Below, in pieces: positions 32,577 to 38,142 of a DNA stretch of 38,142 bases. Origin of the DNA: Gammaproteobacteria bacterium (GTDB taxonomy: Bacteria; Pseudomonadota; Gammaproteobacteria; Arenicellales; Poriferihabitantaceae); the NCBI GenBank assembly GCA_028817405.1, contig JAPPPS010000117.1, forward strand, positions 1 through 38,142, given 5' to 3'. Every line of letters starts with the position of its first letter. Position 1 is the first letter of the stretch. The notes under the pieces were generated by a model, which ran no database searches, was not told where the DNA came from, and saw only the letters and a program-made list of their open reading frames with translations. A program made the position numbers and the translations under genes.

Positions 32577-33050
32577 TTAGAACGGAATATCGTCATCGAA
32601 ATCTTCCGCCGGCGCGTTGCGGCTCTGGCCCCGGCCCTGGCCTTGGCTTTGACCGCCCTGCCCTTGCGACGGCGGCGGCGATTGGTCGAAGTTATCGCGA
32701 CCGCCGCCACCGTCACCGCGGCCGCCTAACATCTGCATTTCGCGGGCGATGATTTTGGTGGTGTATCGGTCGTTGCCGCTTTTGTCCTGCCACTTTTCGG
32801 TGCGCAAGTTCCCTTCGACATACATCGGGCGGCCCTTTTTCATGTATTCGCCGACGACTTCGGCGAGGCGGCCAAAAAAAGTCACGCGATGCCATTCGGT
32901 TCGCTCCTTGCGCTCGCCGCTGTCCTTGTCCTTCCAGGAATCGGTGGTGGCGAGGCTGACATCGACCACCGCATTGCCGCTTGGCATGTAGCGGACTTCG
33001 GGGTCGGCGCCGAGATTGCCGACTAAAATCACTTTGTTGACGCTTGCCAT
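32577..33050 (-). CDS. ssb: Single-stranded DNA-binding protein
   Basis: Homotetrameric OB-fold protein of replication and repair. N-terminus [21 protein letters not shown], then [21 protein letters not shown] and [14 protein letters not shown] Gly/Gln-rich linker follows, then the acidic tip DFDDDIPF that binds partner proteins. 157 residues. AGAGGAGGG six bases upstream of the ATG is a strong ribosome-binding site. The gene order with uvrA across an MFS gene is common. Confidence 0.96.
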   Translation of the reverse strand: MASVNKVILVGNLGADPEVRYMPSGNAVVDVSLATTDSWKDKDSGERKERTEWHRVTFFGRLAEVVGEYMKKGRPMYVEGNLRTEKWQDKSGNDRYTTKIIAREMQMLGGRGDGGGGRDNFDQSPPPSQGQGGQSQGQGRGQSRNAPAEDFDDDIPF

Positions 33051-33116
33051 TGGTAGTCCCTCCTCTGGGATGCTGAGTAAAAAAACGCGCGGGCGTTCCG
33101 GCCCGGTCGAGTCGGC

Positions 33117-33122
33117 ATTGTA
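33117..33122 (-). promoter_or_regulatory. putative ssb -10 element (TACAAT)
   Basis: TACAAT on the minus strand about 67 bp upstream of ssb, preceded by TTGC. The -35 is weak and no LexA box is apparent. Confidence 0.35.
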
Positions 33123-33158
33123 GCAAGTCGCGGCGCAAAATGGGATTTTTTTTTACGA

Positions 33159-34376
33159 TCAAATTGATTCATCCGCCAAACGCCGGCGCGGCGCGGTAAC
33201 GGCGACAACCAACCACATCCCCGCCACCGCCGCGCACAGCCCATACACCCCGGCCGCGCCAAAAAACCCGCTGACCGCGCCGGCCAGCGCGCCGCCGGCG
33301 AACAGGCCGAGGAACTGAAAGGTCTGGCAGACACCGAGGGCCGCGCCTTTGGCGGCGGGCGGCGCGAGGCGCGAGACCAGCGACGGCAACAACGCCTCCA
33401 GCGCGTTGAAGGCGACGAAGAACAACCACAGCGCGCTCAACAACGCCGGCAGACCGCCGCCAATGCCGCCGCCAAACCGGCCCGCGGCGGCCACGCCCAA
33501 GCCCGCGCAGGCCGCCGCCAACAACCCCACCGCCACCGCAAACGCCGCGCCGCCGGCCGGCGTGGCGGTCGCGCGCGCCGCCAACAGCAGCGGCAGCATG
33601 CCGAGCACCGACAGCGCCAACACCGGCGCGTAGATTTTCCAGTGCGCCGCCAACGCCAGGCCGCTCGCCACTTGCAGCAGCGGCGGCAGCGCGACGAACA
33701 CCGCGGTCAGCGTGAAGTGCAGGCAGAATGCGCCGAGGTTCAAACGCAGCAGTTCGCGGTCGGCAAGCAGAACGCGCAAGCGCGGGGTAGCCGGCGCCGC
33801 ACCGTCGCGAGCATCGCCAACACCGGGGTCCGGCACCCCCCACCACAGCACCGTCACCGCCGCCACCGCCAGCGCCGCGCCCAAGTGGAAGATGCCAGCC
33901 ACGCCGATGAGGCCCTGCAGCGGCGGCGCCAACATCAGCGACAGCAGAAACATCGCGCCGATGGTGACGCCGATGGCGGCCATGGCCGGCGCGCGCGCGG
34001 ATTCGCGGGTCAGGTCGGCGGTCAGCGCCAACACCGCGGCCGACACCGCGCCCGCGCCCTGAACCGCGCGGCCGATGACCAAGCCGGCGGCGGAGTCGGC
34101 GGTCGCCGCGATGAGGCCGCCGGCCGCGAACACCAACAAGCCCGCGGTGATGACGGGTTTGCGGCCGAAGCGGTCCGAGGCCGCGCCGAACGCGATTTGC
34201 AGCAGACCCTGGGTTAGGCCGTAAACGCCGAGCGCGAGGCCGGTCAACAACGGCGAGCCGCCCGGCAAACCGGCCGCATACACCGCCAACACCGGCAGCG
34301 GCAAAAACAACCCGGCCATGCGCAGCGCCAGCACCGTCGCCAACGCCGACACCGCCCTTGTTTCGGTTTTGTTCAT
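33159..34376 (-). CDS. MFS transporter (YajR-like)
   Basis: Twelve-helix major facilitator, 405 residues. The helix 2-3 loop has the MFS signature GAASDRFGRKPVITAG. Helix 4 has GRAVQGAGAVSAAVLAL, and LTADLTRESARAPAMAAIG follows. The C-terminal half has AKGAALGVCQTFQFLGLFAGGAL, typical of the YajR/drug-efflux group found between ssb and uvrA. Start MNKTETRAVSALATVLALR at 34376. Substrate unknown. Glycine-rich stretches in the late helices are part of the high-GC coding and not clearly expansions. Confidence 0.9.
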   Translation of the reverse strand: MNKTETRAVSALATVLALRMAGLFLPLPVLAVYAAGLPGGSPLLTGLALGVYGLTQGLLQIAFGAASDRFGRKPVITAGLLVFAAGGLIAATADSAAGLVIGRAVQGAGAVSAAVLALTADLTRESARAPAMAAIGVTIGAMFLLSLMLAPPLQGLIGVAGIFHLGAALAVAAVTVLWWGVPDPGVGDARDGAAPATPRLRVLLADRELLRLNLGAFCLHFTLTAVFVALPPLLQVASGLALAAHWKIYAPVLALSVLGMLPLLLAARATATPAGGAAFAVAVGLLAAACAGLGVAAAGRFGGGIGGGLPALLSALWLFFVAFNALEALLPSLVSRLAPPAAKGAALGVCQTFQFLGLFAGGALAGAVSGFFGAAGVYGLCAAVAGMWLVVAVTAPRRRLADESI

Positions 34377-34487
34377 GAGGTTTGCGGGCGACGGGGGCGG
34401 GGGCGGCGCTTGGGCGCGACTCGTGGATCCGGCGCGATGAAGAACATGGTCGGCGCCGCTTCTGTCGCGCGAGACGGTCGAGATGCT

Positions 34488-34516
34488 TGCCGCGCATGCG
34501 GCCGGGCGCGTATAGT
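34488..34516 (+). promoter_or_regulatory. sigma-70-like promoter of uvrA
   Basis: TTGCCG (34488-34493), 17-bp spacer, TATAGT (34511-34516). The upstream stretch CTGT-N8-ACGG at 34463-34478 is one base off the LexA consensus CTGT-N8-ACAG, too weak to claim SOS control. Confidence 0.6.
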
Positions 34517-34578
34517 AACCGATTGCCGTTTTCATCCGCCAATCCTTCGCCCATCATTTGCGACCGTTCGCGGCCATC

Positions 34579-37452
<2,874 letters not shown>

Positions 37453-37488
37453 GACGGTCGTGCTCACGCCCGCGGCCCTCTCCCGCCA

Positions 37489-37545
37489 CGCCCGCAGTCT
37501 GTTAAGCGGGCGCGCCCATACTGCCATTCCGGCGACAGCCGGAAT
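37489..37545. terminator. tandem hairpins downstream of uvrA
   Basis: First hairpin CGCCCGC (37489-37495) / GCGGGCG (37506-37512). The second, ATTCCGGC-GACA-GCCGGAAT (37526-37545), is a perfect 8-bp stem followed by CCAGAGTC and a run of six T (37553-37558). It may terminate uvrA. The same pair recurs at 37977-38000 and 38038-38057. Confidence 0.55.
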
Positions 37546-37573
37546 CCAGAGTCTTTTTTAATTGGCCCGTCGC

Positions 37574-37630
37574 GAGGGGCCGTCATTCCGTGCGGTAGAG
37601 GAATAAGGAAGCGTAGCGACTATATTCCTC
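37574..37630 (+). repeat. 57-bp direct repeat, copy 1
   Basis: Runs from GAGGGGCCGTCATTCCGTGC to TATATTCCTC. It contains an internal inverted repeat GAGGAATA / TATTCCTC. Identical to 38086-38142. Its first part matches 675-699 in inverted orientation. Confidence 0.9.
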
Positions 37631-37695
37631 ACCGATACGGAATCCAGAGTCTTTAATTGAACCGTCGCAGAGCAACAAAAAGCAAAAGACTCTGG

Positions 37696-37842
37696 ATTCC
37701 CGCTTAAAAACCTGCGGGAATGACGGCGGTTGTTTGGAGCGTCCTGCTCCAAACCCTTCGGGCTTGCGCGCAAATCCGCTCCCGGCGGATTTGTCGCGCC
37801 GTGCAATTAAAGAGACTCTGGACTCCGGATCCAGTCCGGAGT
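37696..37842. repeat. array of four unrelated-sequence hairpins
   Basis: Four perfect 8-bp-stem hairpins follow one another. ATTCCCGC/GCGGGAAT is at 37696-37721 and TTTGGAGC/GCTCCAAA at 37733-37753. AAATCCGC/GCGGATTT is at 37772-37792 and ACTCCGGA/TCCGGAGT at 37822-37842. No coding frame in this 690-bp region (37453-38142) looks real. Confidence 0.75.
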
Positions 37843-37964
37843 GGCGATTGGGGCCTTCGCGGTTTATTCGTCACCCCCGCCGCCACGGCCGCTCTCCACC
37901 ACGAAAGCGGCAGCCGCACCCGCACAGCCACGCCCACGGTCTCCCCTACCGCCACGCCCGCGCC

Positions 37965-38061
37965 CCCCACTCGCCACGCCCGCAGTCTGTTAAGCGGGCG
38001 CGCGCCCACCACTCCGGCGGCAACCGGCCCGACTGCCATTCCGGCGACAGCCGGAATCCAG
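37965..38061. repeat. interspersed hairpin repeat, right copy
   Basis: Reverse-complement counterpart of 446-540, containing CGCCCGC...GCGGGCG (37977-38000) and ATTCCGGC-GACA-GCCGGAAT (38038-38057). Confidence 0.7.
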
Positions 38062-38085
38062 AGTCTTTAATTGAGTCGGCGAGGC

Positions 38086-38142
38086 GAGGGGCCGTCATTC
38101 CGTGCGGTAGAGGAATAAGGAAGCGTAGCGACTATATTCCTC
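38086..38142 (+). repeat. 57-bp direct repeat, copy 2 (at window edge)
   Basis: Identical to 37574-37630 up to the last base of the window, so the repeat may continue beyond it. Confidence 0.9.

Noticed and set aside
34463..34478. LexA box upstream of uvrA
   Set aside because: CTGT-N8-ACGG deviates from the consensus end and lacks the AT-rich centre; not enough to call SOS regulation.
37480..38142. Possible CRISPR array
   Set aside because: Repeats are few, of different sequence and unevenly spaced; spacers are absent and no cas genes are nearby.

Overview
The window is high-GC bacterial chromosome and looks gammaproteobacterial. Conserved blocks support this: ygfB-pepP-ubiH-ubiI (ubiquinone hydroxylases beside aminopeptidase P), zapA behind a small ZapB-like coiled-coil gene, and ssb divergent from uvrA across an MFS gene. 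I cannot name a genus.

Layout. (1) 1-716: a Lys/Ser/Ala repeat gene running off the left edge, then hairpin-rich interspersed repeats. (2) 717-8056, minus strand: SDR, ygfB, pepP, ubiH, ubiI, fur and a pfkB-type kinase, tightly packed with two ATGA overlaps. Several of these proteins carry in-frame simple-sequence insertions. (3) 8280-8867, plus: ZapB-like gene and zapA. (4) 8872-15175: type III glutamine synthetase, BrnT/BrnA, a broken aminotransferase 5' end, a DarT/DarG-type ADP-ribosylation module in AT-richer DNA, a small unknown ORF, the C-terminal scrap of an M20 carbamoylase, an amidinotransferase, and an intact class III aminotransferase. (5) 15290-22049, minus: acetoacetyl-CoA synthetase, [2Fe-2S] ferredoxin, LysE exporter, a Rieske-fused ThDP enzyme and a Rieske-fused glutamate-synthase-like FMN enzyme. 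(6) 22293-24191: rhomboid protease and a ureohydrolase. (7) 24216-31521: a 7.3-kb catabolic block (hydantoinase-like, M20 amidohydrolase, YdjM-like membrane protein, urocanase-like hydratase, TRZ/ATZ amidohydrolase) bounded by a 95-bp direct repeat and abutting tRNA-Ser(GGA). (8) 31610-37452: tRNA-Ser, pdxH, ssb and MFS on minus, uvrA on plus. (9) 37453-38142: a dense array of hairpins and a 57-bp direct repeat, related in inverted orientation to the repeats at the left end.

Two parts look most like undescribed systems. The first is the direct-repeat-bounded island. Its enzymes can be ordered into a route from a urocanate-like (perhaps thiourocanate) compound through a hydantoin and an N-carbamoyl amino acid to glutamate. 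The second is the operon holding two different enzymes that each carry an N-terminal Rieske domain, next to a ferredoxin and an amino-acid exporter. Nitrogen handling (amidines, ureides, amino-group transfer, glutamine and glutamate chemistry) runs through much of 8.9-31.5 kb. All functions are read from motifs and family resemblance by eye; no database search was run.
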